This document shows positions 55,971 through 64,000 of a stretch of 64,000 nt of DNA, one piece after another (position 1 is the first letter of the stretch; every line of letters begins with the position of its first letter). This DNA is from JAAYJT01 sp037445555 (lineage in GTDB: Bacteria > Bacteroidota > Bacteroidia > Bacteroidales > JAAYJT01): contig JBBIKG010000019.1 in assembly GCA_037445555.1 (NCBI GenBank), positions 7,061-71,060 on the forward strand, written 5' to 3'. A program made the position numbers and the translations under genes. The notes beneath the pieces are model-generated. The model was not told where the DNA came from, made no database searches, and saw only the letters and a list, made by a program, of their open reading frames with translations.

Positions 55971-57050
55971 ATGAGCAGGATTTTTGATGAGGATTATAAG
56001 ATACGAGTGGGTATCACTTCGGGCGACAGCAATGGAATCGGGTACGAAATAATCATGAAGGCATTATCGGATCAGCGCCTCACGGAGTTATGCACACCCA
56101 TCGTTTACGGCACTTCCAAAGCGGCATCTTATCACCGCAAAACCGTTATACTTAGCGACTTTAATTTCAACATCATCCGAAAAGCTGATCAGGCCAGTCA
56201 CAAAAAAGCCAACTTGATTAGCCTGATGGATCAGGAAATCAGAATTGATATTGGGCAAAGCACTGTCGTTGGCGGAGAAATGGCCTACCGTTCGCTAGAA
56301 GCCGCCACCGAAGATCTTGAAAAAAATCAGATTGATGTACTGGTTACGGCGCCGATCAACAAGCACAGCATTCACCAGGCAGGATTTCAGTTTGCCGGCC
56401 ACACCGAATACCTCGCCAGTCGCTTTAATGCCGGTGAGTATCTCATGCTTATGGTGAGTCGCTTTATGCGTATCGGGGTTATCACCGGACATATTCCACT
56501 CGGTCAAGTGCCAGCAACTCTTAATGAAACCTTGATCACTCAAAAAATAAATTTACTGCATAAATCTCTTATTCAGGACTTTGGAATTCAAAAACCAAAG
56601 ATTGCCTTGCTGGGCATTAACCCACATGCGGGCGACAACGGAGTGTTGGGGATTGAAGAACAGGATTTGATCATTCCTTTGGTCAATAAGCTGTTTGATA
56701 AAGGCAAGCTTGTTTTCGGGCCGTTTGCTGCAGACGGGTTCTTCGGTTCGGGCAAGTTTACACATTTCGACGGCGTGCTGGCTATGTTTCACGACCAGGG
56801 ATTGATTCCTTTTAAAACGATGTCATTCGATACGGGTGTTAATTTTACTGCAGGTCTGCCCGTGATCCGCACATCTCCGGCTCATGGTACTGCCTTCGAG
56901 ATAGCCGGTAAAGACCTCGCCTCGCCTGATTCATTGCGAGAAGCAATTTATCTGGCTTGCGATATTTTCAGAAAAAGAAACGAATACCAGCAGCTTACCA
57001 GCCATGCGCTTGGCAATATTGCTTTGCCCGACTCAAATCAGGGCGAATAA
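55971..57050 (+). CDS. pdxA: 4-hydroxythreonine-4-phosphate dehydrogenase
   Basis: A 359-residue metal- and NAD-dependent dehydrogenase of pyridoxal phosphate synthesis (DXP-dependent route). Motifs are ITSGDSNGIGYEI near the start, VTAPINKHS, FAGHTEYLA (metal His), LGINPHAGDNG and the late FDGVLAMFHDQGLIPFK with a metal His. It shares the precursor DXP with the MEP pathway whose synthase is at 31524. ATG 55971 is chosen because the upstream TTG at 55935 lies in the promoter. The murF-alr gene follows 24 bases later. Confidence 0.94.
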   Translation: MSRIFDEDYKIRVGITSGDSNGIGYEIIMKALSDQRLTELCTPIVYGTSKAASYHRKTVILSDFNFNIIRKADQASHKKANLISLMDQEIRIDIGQSTVVGGEMAYRSLEAATEDLEKNQIDVLVTAPINKHSIHQAGFQFAGHTEYLASRFNAGEYLMLMVSRFMRIGVITGHIPLGQVPATLNETLITQKINLLHKSLIQDFGIQKPKIALLGINPHAGDNGVLGIEEQDLIIPLVNKLFDKGKLVFGPFAADGFFGSGKFTHFDGVLAMFHDQGLIPFKTMSFDTGVNFTAGLPVIRTSPAHGTAFEIAGKDLASPDSLREAIYLACDIFRKRNEYQQLTSHALGNIALPDSNQGE

Positions 57051-57074
57051 TCATCTCATATCTACGCGTAGGGT

Positions 57075-59561
57075 TTGTTTTACACAGTACAACATATTGC
57101 CAAAATAACGGGAGGTAAACTCATAGCGGGATCATACCCCCTGGATCCTATCGAGCACCTGCTAATTGACAGCCGTAAAGTGGTTTCACCGGAAGCACAG
57201 TTGTTCTTCGCCTTTAAAACCTCGCGCAATGATGGCCACAACTATATCAATCAACTGATTGGCAAGGGCATCCGGAATTTTGTAGTAGAAGGGATGAACG
57301 ATCCCTTGTGGTTTGAGAGCCAGGCTAACTTCATTGTGGTGAGCAACACACTGAACGCCTTGCAGGCGCTGGCTTCCTACCACCGTTCTGTTTTTCAGAT
57401 TCCTGTCATAGGCATCACCGGAAGTAACGGAAAAACCATCGTAAAAGAATGGCTGTGGCAGCTCATGGATGACAAGGACAAGGTGGTTCGAAGCCCGAAA
57501 AGCTTTAATTCCCAAATCGGAGTTCCTATTTCGGTTTGGCAATTAAATGCCAATCATCGACTGGGAATTTTTGAAGCCGGGATATCCCTGCCCGACGAGA
57601 TGCAAAATCTGGAAAAAATTATCAAGCCAACCATAGGTATTTTTACAAATATCGGCACAGCACATGATGAAAATTTTTCAAACCATCTGCAGAAAGCTAA
57701 AGAGAAACTCAATCTTTTCAGGCATAGCCAAGTATTGATATGTTGTGCTGATTATCCCGAAATCATTCAGGCTCACAAGGACGCTGACTGGTCAGAAAAA
57801 CCACGCTTAATCACCTGGAGCAGGAAGGATAGCAATGCACCTTTGTTTATCATCTCGACCGAAAAAGTAAAGTCAAAAACGATAATACAAGCCAAATACG
57901 AGCGCAACCTGCTACAGCTCGAAATTCCTTTTCATGACGAGGCTTCCGTTGAAAACCTTATTCATTGCTGGTTAACTCTTCTTTTTCTCGGTGTTGATCA
58001 CGAATCGATAGTGCAAAAAATCGGTTGGCTACATCCGGTGGCAATGCGCATGGAACAAAAAACGGGGCTGAACCATTGCACCCTGATCGATGACAGTTAC
58101 AGTTCAGATCTTTCGTCGCTTGGCATCGCTCTCGATTTTCTCCATCAGCAAAAACAGCATCAGCGGGTTACGGTCATCCTGTCTGACATGCATCAAAGTG
58201 GGCTGGACGATGAAAAACTTTATAGGGCCATTGGCAATTTACTGACATCCAAACACATCAATCGATTTTTTGGCATTGGGAAATCCATCAGCGCACACCG
58301 GAATTATTTTCCCCAGGATTCCACCTACTATGAATCTACTGAGAAATTTATTTCCGATATTCCTTTCCTGTCATTTCACGATGAAGCTATTTTAATCAAA
58401 GGTGCCAGAGCATTTGGATTCGAGCAAATAGTCCATGAACTTCAGTTGCAAAAGCACGAGACTGTTCTTGAAATCGATCTCGACGCCCTCATTCATAATC
58501 TCAACTACTTCCGCAGCTTGCTGAAGCGAGGTGTAAAGACGATGGTTATGGCGAAGGCTTTTTCCTATGGCAGCGGTAGCCATGAAATTGCCAACATGCT
58601 TCAATACCATCAGGCTGATTACTTGGCTGTGGCTTATACCGATGAAGGAGTAGAACTGCGCAAATCCGGTATCCGGCTACCTATCATGGTGATGAACCCG
58701 GAGCAGCAAGCATTCCGCGATATCTTCAGGTACAATCTTGAGCCCGAAATCTTCAGCATGCGCACTCTGCGGATGCTGGACGAACAGCTTGAATATTACA
58801 ACGGGGCTTTGAATCTGCCTTTTAACATTCACCTAAAACTGGATACTGGCATGAAGCGCCTGGGGTTTGATGGGCGGGAACTGCCCCTATTGGTTTCAGA
58901 GCTGCAAATGCGCCCACACATACGTGTAGCCTCGGTTTTCTCGCACCTTGTTGCAAGTAGTGATCCGGCCCACGATGCGTTTACCTTGGGTCAGATCGCA
59001 TCGTTTGAAGAATCGGTTGAATTCATGGAGCAATCCCTAGGGTATAAAATGTTGAGGCATATTTTGAATACAGCAGGTATTATACGTTTTAATAAGGCGC
59101 AGTATGATATGGTCAGGATCGGTATTGGGATACATGGCATCAGTCCTGTGCCGGAGGCTCAGACTAATTTGCAATACACAAGCACATTCAGGAGTACTCT
59201 GTCACAAATAAAACATATTAAAGAAGGAAGCAGCATTGGGTATAATCGCAGCTTCATAGCCAACAAAGAAATGACAATCGCCATCGTACCGGTCGGATAT
59301 GCCGATGGGCTAAGCCGTCGGTTGAGCAACGGGCACTATAGCCTTTTAGTCAAAGGCAAACCCGCCCCGATTGTTGGCAATATCAGTATGGATATGTGTA
59401 TGATTGATATTAGCGGCATTGATGCATCCGAAGGTGATGCAGTGGTGATTTTCTCTCCCGAACACCCAATACACAAGATGGCCGAGGCGCTGAACACTAT
59501 ACCCTATGAAGTGCTGACGGGTATTTCGAGAAGAGTGAAGCGAGTCTATCTCAAAGAATAA
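57075..59561 (+). CDS. Bifunctional UDP-MurNAc-tripeptide:D-alanyl-D-alanine ligase / alanine racemase (MurF-Alr)
   Basis: An 828-residue fusion. Residues 1 to about 450 are MurF (ATP site VIGITGSNGKTIVKEW around 114, GIFEAGISLPDEM, and DDSYSSDLSS), which adds D-Ala-D-Ala to the peptidoglycan precursor. Residues from about 460 are a fold-III alanine racemase (EIDLDALIHNLNYF, PLP Lys in VMAKAFSYGSG, LKLDTGMKRLGF, and the catalytic Tyr region SSIGYNRSF) that supplies D-Ala. This fusion is known in Bacteroidota. The only possible start is TTG 57075: a stop codon lies in frame two codons earlier and the next ATG is far inside MurF. Confidence 0.93.
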   Translation: MFYTVQHIAKITGGKLIAGSYPLDPIEHLLIDSRKVVSPEAQLFFAFKTSRNDGHNYINQLIGKGIRNFVVEGMNDPLWFESQANFIVVSNTLNALQALASYHRSVFQIPVIGITGSNGKTIVKEWLWQLMDDKDKVVRSPKSFNSQIGVPISVWQLNANHRLGIFEAGISLPDEMQNLEKIIKPTIGIFTNIGTAHDENFSNHLQKAKEKLNLFRHSQVLICCADYPEIIQAHKDADWSEKPRLITWSRKDSNAPLFIISTEKVKSKTIIQAKYERNLLQLEIPFHDEASVENLIHCWLTLLFLGVDHESIVQKIGWLHPVAMRMEQKTGLNHCTLIDDSYSSDLSSLGIALDFLHQQKQHQRVTVILSDMHQSGLDDEKLYRAIGNLLTSKHINRFFGIGKSISAHRNYFPQDSTYYESTEKFISDIPFLSFHDEAILIKGARAFGFEQIVHELQLQKHETVLEIDLDALIHNLNYFRSLLKRGVKTMVMAKAFSYGSGSHEIANMLQYHQADYLAVAYTDEGVELRKSGIRLPIMVMNPEQQAFRDIFRYNLEPEIFSMRTLRMLDEQLEYYNGALNLPFNIHLKLDTGMKRLGFDGRELPLLVSELQMRPHIRVASVFSHLVASSDPAHDAFTLGQIASFEESVEFMEQSLGYKMLRHILNTAGIIRFNKAQYDMVRIGIGIHGISPVPEAQTNLQYTSTFRSTLSQIKHIKEGSSIGYNRSFIANKEMTIAIVPVGYADGLSRRLSNGHYSLLVKGKPAPIVGNISMDMCMIDISGIDASEGDAVVIFSPEHPIHKMAEALNTIPYEVLTGISRRVKRVYLKE

Positions 59562-59583
59562 CCACAGCTTACAAGAAACACAC

Positions 59584-61071
59584 ATGGGAGCCGTCGCAAA
59601 AAGGATTATTGAAGTATTGACGGATATTTTTGACAATACTCAGCCAGGAAATCGGAGGCAACTGTGGGCTGGTTGTATATTTTTGGCGGGGATGCTGGTT
59701 TACTTTGCTACTATTTCCCAACTTTCAGAGGGAACCTATGGCGGTGCAGACGACCTGCACCATTACAGGTTTGCCCGTTGGGCGTTTCGCTACCCGGAAT
59801 TTTTTGTCGACCACTGGGGTAAACCTTTGTTCACAACGCTCTGTTCTCCTTTCGCTCAGTTGGGATACAACGGAGCAAGGCTCTACAATGTACTGGTGGC
59901 CATCGCAACTGCTGCTGCAGCGGTATATCTGGCTCGCCTGAGGGGTATGCGCAATTCGCTGCTCCTGATTTTTTTTGTTCTTTTTGCGCCGGTATTTATG
60001 TCCCTTATCCCAAGCGTCATGACCGAGATAACCGGCGCCCTTTGCCTGACTCTGGCACTTGCGCTGTATTTCGGCAAAAAATACAGCTGGTCGGCTGCCG
60101 TAATTTCATTTGTTCCATTAGCCCGAACCGAAGGCTTCCTGATCATTCCGTTTTTCTTTGTAATGCTGCTGATGCGCCGGCAATGGAAGGCCTTACCATG
60201 GCTGGTCGCAGGGCTGGTTCTTTTTTCACTGGCCGGCATGGGGCACTACAAGGATTTTTTCTGGTTAATTACCAAAATACCTTACGGGAGTTTTTCTGCT
60301 GACATTTACGGCAGAGGTAGTTTCATGTTTTACTTAGGAAATCCGGCGCCCATAATTGGCATTTTGCTCGGGCTGCTTTTTCTGGTCGGAATCGCTCTTT
60401 TGCTCGTGCAGTTGATTCAAAACCGATTGAGCTTGTCTGGAAAGTCTGTTGACGAGTTTGTACTCATCCTGATGCCTGTCATTGCCATAGTGGGTTTTCA
60501 TTCACTGGCATGGTACCTGGGTACAGGGGCTTTGGCACTGTACAGATTTATGGCATTCGTGATCCCTCCTGCGGTATTTTTCAGCCTGAAGGGGTATAAT
60601 TACCTGGAACAACTGATAACTTTCGGGAACCGGTCATTTCGACTGGTTCTTAAAATAATTGTAGTTGTGGCAGTTATTCATTCCGCCTTTGTGATGTACA
60701 GGCTTCCTGTTCCATTGAGCCCTACGGCAAAAATTATAAAAGAATCCTGCAACTGGCTCAAAGAGCATGACTACATCCAGAACAAGATATTTTATTATGA
60801 CCCCAATGTGTTCTTCTTTCTTGATCTTGACCCACATGATGCAGGTCGAAGTCGAAGCGAAGTCTTTGACGTCGACAATCCCGGCCGCGATTTGCAGGCA
60901 GGATCAATATTAGTTTGGGATGCTCATTTTGGGCCCAATGAGGGGCGCCTGCCTCTGGAAAGACTTATTGGCAACACTGATTTTAATTTGTTGCGGGAGT
61001 TTCATCCTGCTGAACCCTTTAAGGTGCTGGGTGGTTACCCTTATGCAGTGTATATTTTCCAACGGCTTTAG
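59584..61071 (+). CDS. Polytopic membrane protein, GT39/mannosyltransferase-like
   Basis: A 495-residue protein with roughly ten membrane helices between residues 30 and 390, then a soluble C-terminal domain of about 100 residues (FYYDPNVFFFLDLDPHDAGRS through VWDAHFGPNEG). The first loop after helix 1 has GGADDLHHYRFARWAF, with an acidic pair where dolichyl-phosphate-type (GT39/GT83) glycosyltransferases place their catalytic Asp. It is plausibly a membrane transferase that uses a lipid-linked sugar, but no close family is recognised and the substrate is unknown. The start is ATG, 22 bases after murF-alr. Confidence 0.75.
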   Translation: MGAVAKRIIEVLTDIFDNTQPGNRRQLWAGCIFLAGMLVYFATISQLSEGTYGGADDLHHYRFARWAFRYPEFFVDHWGKPLFTTLCSPFAQLGYNGARLYNVLVAIATAAAAVYLARLRGMRNSLLLIFFVLFAPVFMSLIPSVMTEITGALCLTLALALYFGKKYSWSAAVISFVPLARTEGFLIIPFFFVMLLMRRQWKALPWLVAGLVLFSLAGMGHYKDFFWLITKIPYGSFSADIYGRGSFMFYLGNPAPIIGILLGLLFLVGIALLLVQLIQNRLSLSGKSVDEFVLILMPVIAIVGFHSLAWYLGTGALALYRFMAFVIPPAVFFSLKGYNYLEQLITFGNRSFRLVLKIIVVVAVIHSAFVMYRLPVPLSPTAKIIKESCNWLKEHDYIQNKIFYYDPNVFFFLDLDPHDAGRSRSEVFDVDNPGRDLQAGSILVWDAHFGPNEGRLPLERLIGNTDFNLLREFHPAEPFKVLGGYPYAVYIFQRL

Positions 61072-61103
61072 CTGCCTTCAATAAAGAAGACAACACTTCG
61101 TAA

Positions 61104-62981
61104 TTAGTGGTTGTTTTCCTTATGTACTTTTTCGATGGAGAGATCATCGAACCAAGCGGGAGAATTACCTGGATTCCACAAGTACACCTTCAGGGTACCT
61201 GTTTTATTTTCAGGAACCTGAACATTCAGTTCAACCCGGCCCCATCCATTGGCGTCTGTCGATGAAACTACCTCGCTGAAATTGTAAAAGTCATCCTCGC
61301 ATAAAGCGGTAAATGCAACTCCGCCACCCTTATTTGAAGGCCATCGCCAAACCACAAGGCGGTAAGAGCCCGCCTCAGCCACTTCCAGCCGGATATCACT
61401 GCCAAAAGGGTTTTCCGGGCTAAGCAATATGCTGTATTTACCGCTTCTTGCCCTTTTGTCCGATCGCTTATCGACCCCGGATAACAAATATTGGTTATCG
61501 ATAGTACAGAAAAATTCACGATTATCGGTTACGGACTCATAATCGCATTCAAGAAAGTTTTCAAACCTCAGCCGGCTTTTGGGAGCGACTGCTTGTATTC
61601 CTTTGCGAGCAAGCATGATGTCAGGATACTGCAGGTATTCGTAGAAAGGATATTTTGGACGAATTCGTCCAAAAGAGTGCCAGTATGCCTCCTTGGTCAT
61701 AGCCATGTAGTGCAGGGCTCCGTAATGATATTGAGCTGTCTGAAAAATCCCGTGCACCATCAACAGAAACAGAAGAATTGTGCCCACAAAGCGTTGCACT
61801 CCGTGTATTGACCACCAATGGATAACCGCTGCCAAGGGCAATGACATCAGGGCATATGAATCAATCATTGGCCGGGAGCCAAGTCCGCCGCCATACCACC
61901 AGTCCCACCAGCTGTATACAATATAGATATTAAGAATCGTAAAAACGAGCACTGACCAGTAGAGATGCGCCAGCTGTCTGCCAATCATAGCCACTCCGAT
62001 CAGTGCAAATATCATCACTGGGGTGTATAGCAGCCACCCTTTTCTGTAGCTGAACAATCCGTGTAAGATATTCGGTTGTAAGAAGAAGAACTTTTCGTCG
62101 CCGTAGGAATAGAAAAACCACTGGCCTGTGTTGATTTTCCAGAAAATCAGCTGCGGAATAAAAATGAGCAGGGCAAAAGCGGCAATTATAAGCAGTTGAT
62201 GCCAGTTAGCCAGAAATAATCTTACTTTGGGAATGACTTCTTTCGCCGATTGAATTCCATACAGAATGAAAAATACAGCCACAAGACCGTTGGTTGGTCT
62301 GATAAGCGTAATGAGCCCAAAGATGATTCCGATGATTATTGCAGTTGTGGGCCTTTGTTTCCGGTGCCACATTATTGTCAGCCACAAAAAGGCAGAAATC
62401 AGGGCAAAGCTATAGACATGTGACATGGCTGCTTCAAAGGTGGAATAAAACAGCATGTTGGTGGCAAACACTAGGCAAAGTAACACCAGCGCCACCACCC
62501 TGTCATTGAAGTACAGTCTAAGAATTCTTCTTACAAAAAGTAGCCCGATTAAAAGGTATATCAGTGAACTAAATTGCAGGAAGAACATATAAGGGGGTGA
62601 GAAACCGGTTTGTTCAGCCCCGCTCAGCACGGCCGCTAGGTGGCCCGCCAGAAAAAACGGCATGTATAAAAACGACAATCCCATCGTTGTTTTCTGATAT
62701 CGGCCTCCATTCGGAGCAATGTGAAGGTAAATTTTGTCAGAGAAAAATTCAGGATCATTATCCAGAAATTTGAATGACAGATCCTTGTAAATAAAGGCAG
62801 CAGGCAAATAGCTGTAATATGCTTTTATGTCATGCTTCGTAACCCCGCCTTCAGACCGCCATGGGCTTGTATTAAAGTTTATCCATGTCACCGTGACAGC
62901 TATCACAACCAAGGCCAGCACAGATAACCGCCCTGAGCTGTACCGGGTGACCCCTGATCGCGAAAACATTTTCTGATTCAT
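61104..62981 (-). CDS. Polytopic membrane protein with C-terminal beta-sandwich domain
   Basis: A 625-residue protein. One helix near the N-terminus (LSVLALVVIAVTVTWI), a loop with VTKHDIKAYYSYLPAAFIY, then about nine more membrane helices up to about residue 440. The last 130 residues (from about IDNQYLLSG) look like a jelly-roll carbohydrate-binding-type domain, with GSYRLVVWRWPSN and a final DDLSIEKV segment. The layout recalls GT39-type glycosyltransferases with an extracytoplasmic sugar-binding domain. The long frame to 63059 overlaps the upstream GT2 gene by 43 bases; ATG 62981 (MNQKMFSRSG) avoids this. The neighbouring GT2 enzyme could charge its lipid-sugar donor (inference). Confidence 0.75.
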   Translation of the reverse strand: MNQKMFSRSGVTRYSSGRLSVLALVVIAVTVTWINFNTSPWRSEGGVTKHDIKAYYSYLPAAFIYKDLSFKFLDNDPEFFSDKIYLHIAPNGGRYQKTTMGLSFLYMPFFLAGHLAAVLSGAEQTGFSPPYMFFLQFSSLIYLLIGLLFVRRILRLYFNDRVVALVLLCLVFATNMLFYSTFEAAMSHVYSFALISAFLWLTIMWHRKQRPTTAIIIGIIFGLITLIRPTNGLVAVFFILYGIQSAKEVIPKVRLFLANWHQLLIIAAFALLIFIPQLIFWKINTGQWFFYSYGDEKFFFLQPNILHGLFSYRKGWLLYTPVMIFALIGVAMIGRQLAHLYWSVLVFTILNIYIVYSWWDWWYGGGLGSRPMIDSYALMSLPLAAVIHWWSIHGVQRFVGTILLFLLMVHGIFQTAQYHYGALHYMAMTKEAYWHSFGRIRPKYPFYEYLQYPDIMLARKGIQAVAPKSRLRFENFLECDYESVTDNREFFCTIDNQYLLSGVDKRSDKRARSGKYSILLSPENPFGSDIRLEVAEAGSYRLVVWRWPSNKGGGVAFTALCEDDFYNFSEVVSSTDANGWGRVELNVQVPENKTGTLKVYLWNPGNSPAWFDDLSIEKVHKENNH

Positions 62982-63016
62982 GAAAAACAAAACCCCTTGT
63001 ATCTGTGCCGGCAAAC

Positions 63017-63733
63017 TTACACTTTCTTTTTCAGAAAGGCATATTTGATGATGGTCCATAGAATCTTGACACCATCCAGGCTGCGCAGTTTCTTGCCTTC
63101 GTGCTCGCTGCGAGGTATATAGTTCACTGGCACTTCGGCGATGTTGTTTTTTCTGATTCTAAGCGCCTTGATTAAAAGCTCCGCCTCAAAGCCAAATCGG
63201 TTCTCGACCAGATGCAATTGTTCGAAGAGGCTTCGTTTGATCAGCTTGTAGCCGCAAGCCATGTCGGTAAGCCTTACATTGATGAGCAGAGATGTGAGAA
63301 AAGTAAAAAACCGGTTCGCCAGATAACGCCGGTAAGAGGCAAGGGGTCTGATTTTCCCGGGCATATAACGCGAGCCGTTGATAAACTCCACATTCAGGGC
63401 TTGCATGGCCTTAAGCATAACGGGTATGTCGGCTGTATCGAGCTCAAGGTCAGCATCGCGAACCAAAAAAGCGTCACCTGTAGCATGACTCATACCGGTT
63501 CGTGCAGCAGCCCCTTTGCCCATATTTTTGTCGTGATCAAAAAGCCTGAAATTGGGGTGTTGCGCAATGAATTCCTGAGCCCGCTCACGCGAATGATCAG
63601 TAGAACAATCATTTACAACTATTACTTCAAATTCTTCCACGAACACAGGCCATTGCAGGTCAACAATGCTTTGCAACACCTCGCTGACAGTATCCTGTTC
63701 ATTAAAAAGCGGAATTATTATGCTCAGTTTCAT
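63017..63733 (-). CDS. GT2 family glycosyltransferase, dolichol-phosphate-mannose-synthase-like
   Basis: A 238-residue GT-A enzyme. It opens MKLSIIIPLFNEQDTVSEVLQSI, then VIVVNDCSTDHS, KNMGKGAAARTGMSHATGD and the metal motif VRDADLEL. DMACGYKLIKRSLFEQL and a conserved Arg-Lys stretch follow. It resembles DPM1/GtrB-type synthases that load a sugar from a nucleotide donor onto a polyprenyl phosphate, but lacks the C-terminal membrane helices of GtrB. The adjacent membrane transferase-like protein would be a natural user. ATG 63733 is preferred over an upstream in-frame ATG at 63772 because the family starts at KLSIIIP. Confidence 0.88.
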   Translation of the reverse strand: MKLSIIIPLFNEQDTVSEVLQSIVDLQWPVFVEEFEVIVVNDCSTDHSRERAQEFIAQHPNFRLFDHDKNMGKGAAARTGMSHATGDAFLVRDADLELDTADIPVMLKAMQALNVEFINGSRYMPGKIRPLASYRRYLANRFFTFLTSLLINVRLTDMACGYKLIKRSLFEQLHLVENRFGFEAELLIKALRIRKNNIAEVPVNYIPRSEHEGKKLRSLDGVKILWTIIKYAFLKKKV

Positions 63734-63835
63734 AAAAGGCCAGTTGGAGTGCTTGCAGCGGCCGTGAGCCACAGCTGACGGCTAAGTTAGTGATTTCTGT
63801 TTCAACCCGCTTCGGCCTGTGAATGTAATCGTCAG

Positions 63836-64000
63836 TTATTTTTTCATAACCTTTTGTGAGTGGTGTCTGCCTCCGTTGGTTAGCAAAACGAAATATAAGC
63901 CCGATGGAAACCTGTGGAGGTTGATTGTGATGAATTGTTCAAAATCAGCCTGGTACAGCGTTTTCCCCTGTATATCACAAAGCATGAGATGAGTACGACC
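63836..64000 (-). CDS. C-terminal type IX secretion sorting domain of a cargo protein (N-terminus beyond window)
   Basis: The last 54 codons of a gene that enters from the right. The visible peptide runs LMLCDIQGKTLYQADF, then ITINLHRFPSGLYFVLLTNGG and ends QKVMKK before the TAA at 63838-63836. This is the classic type A C-terminal signal of type IX cargo: a hydrophobic strand with a D-x-x-G-K turn, a L-x-x-F/L-P-x-G-x-Y motif and a basic end. Such proteins are moved by the PorP-GldKLMN machinery encoded at 34700-40709 and anchored on or released from the surface. The body of the protein and its function cannot be seen. Confidence 0.88.
   Translation of the reverse strand, partial: GRTHLMLCDIQGKTLYQADFEQFITINLHRFPSGLYFVLLTNGGRHHSQKVMKK

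Overview
The window reads as chromosomal DNA of a free-living or environmental member of the Bacteroidota. The evidence is a type IX secretion/gliding locus (porP/sprF-gldK-gldL-gldM-gldN), an SprE/PorW-like lipoprotein, a C-terminal type IX sorting domain at the right edge, the fused MurF-alanine racemase found in this phylum, a long SecA with a zinc tail, and repeated TAnnTTTG promoter boxes with almost no Shine-Dalgarno sequences. Nothing looks like a plasmid, phage or insertion sequence. I see no rRNA, tRNA or CRISPR array. Coding density is high and no gene-free stretch exceeds about 280 bases.

Layout. 1-1948: a homocysteine S-methyltransferase-like gene (cut by the left edge) diverges from a URO-D/MtaA-type methyltransferase. 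1997-5855 (minus): rlmN, a flavin reductase and an ABC-F ATPase. 6073-14911 (plus): a ComM-like AAA+ protein, a degenerate methyltransferase-like protein, a LolD/MacB-type ATPase, a PduO-type cobalamin adenosyltransferase, a 73-residue DUF2795-like protein, then secA, pyrH and frr. 15046-19269 (minus): an AI-2E/PerM-type permease and a very large metalloprotease-propeller-barrel protein. 19502-22396 (plus): a ZIP metal transporter and the NAD-salvage pair pncB-pncA. 22566-27892 (minus): fabD, folE, a 6-pyruvoyl-tetrahydropterin synthase, a bactofilin and sprE/porW. 28102-34451: an M23 peptidase, dxr and rseP on plus, meeting dxs and a YitT protein on minus.

34700-40709 is the type IX secretion core, closed by a strong terminator. 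recG and pheT follow. 45588-49094 (minus) is a tight four-gene cassette (FAD desaturase-like, SDR, SnoaL-like, DUF2141) of unknown product. 49374-54328 (minus) holds nucleotide-sugar genes (rfbB, galE, WbpD-like acetyltransferase, WbpE-like aminotransferase) and an outer-membrane-type protein. 54493-61071 (plus) has waaA, pdxA, murF-alr and a polytopic membrane protein. 61104-63733 (minus) has a second polytopic membrane protein and a GT2 glycosyltransferase. The last 165 bases encode the C-terminal sorting domain of a secreted protein.

How they work together: much of the window serves the cell envelope (Sec and type IX export, RseP, M23 peptidase, bactofilin, MurF-Alr, WaaA, sugar-nucleotide genes, glycosyltransferases). 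MEP isoprenoid synthesis (dxr, dxs), NAD salvage, pterin synthesis and vitamin B6 synthesis (pdxA) are also represented. Many starts were set by placing the first ATG after a TAnnTTTG box, because several longer reading frames begin at a TTG that lies inside that box. All function calls come from reading motifs by eye; no database search was possible.
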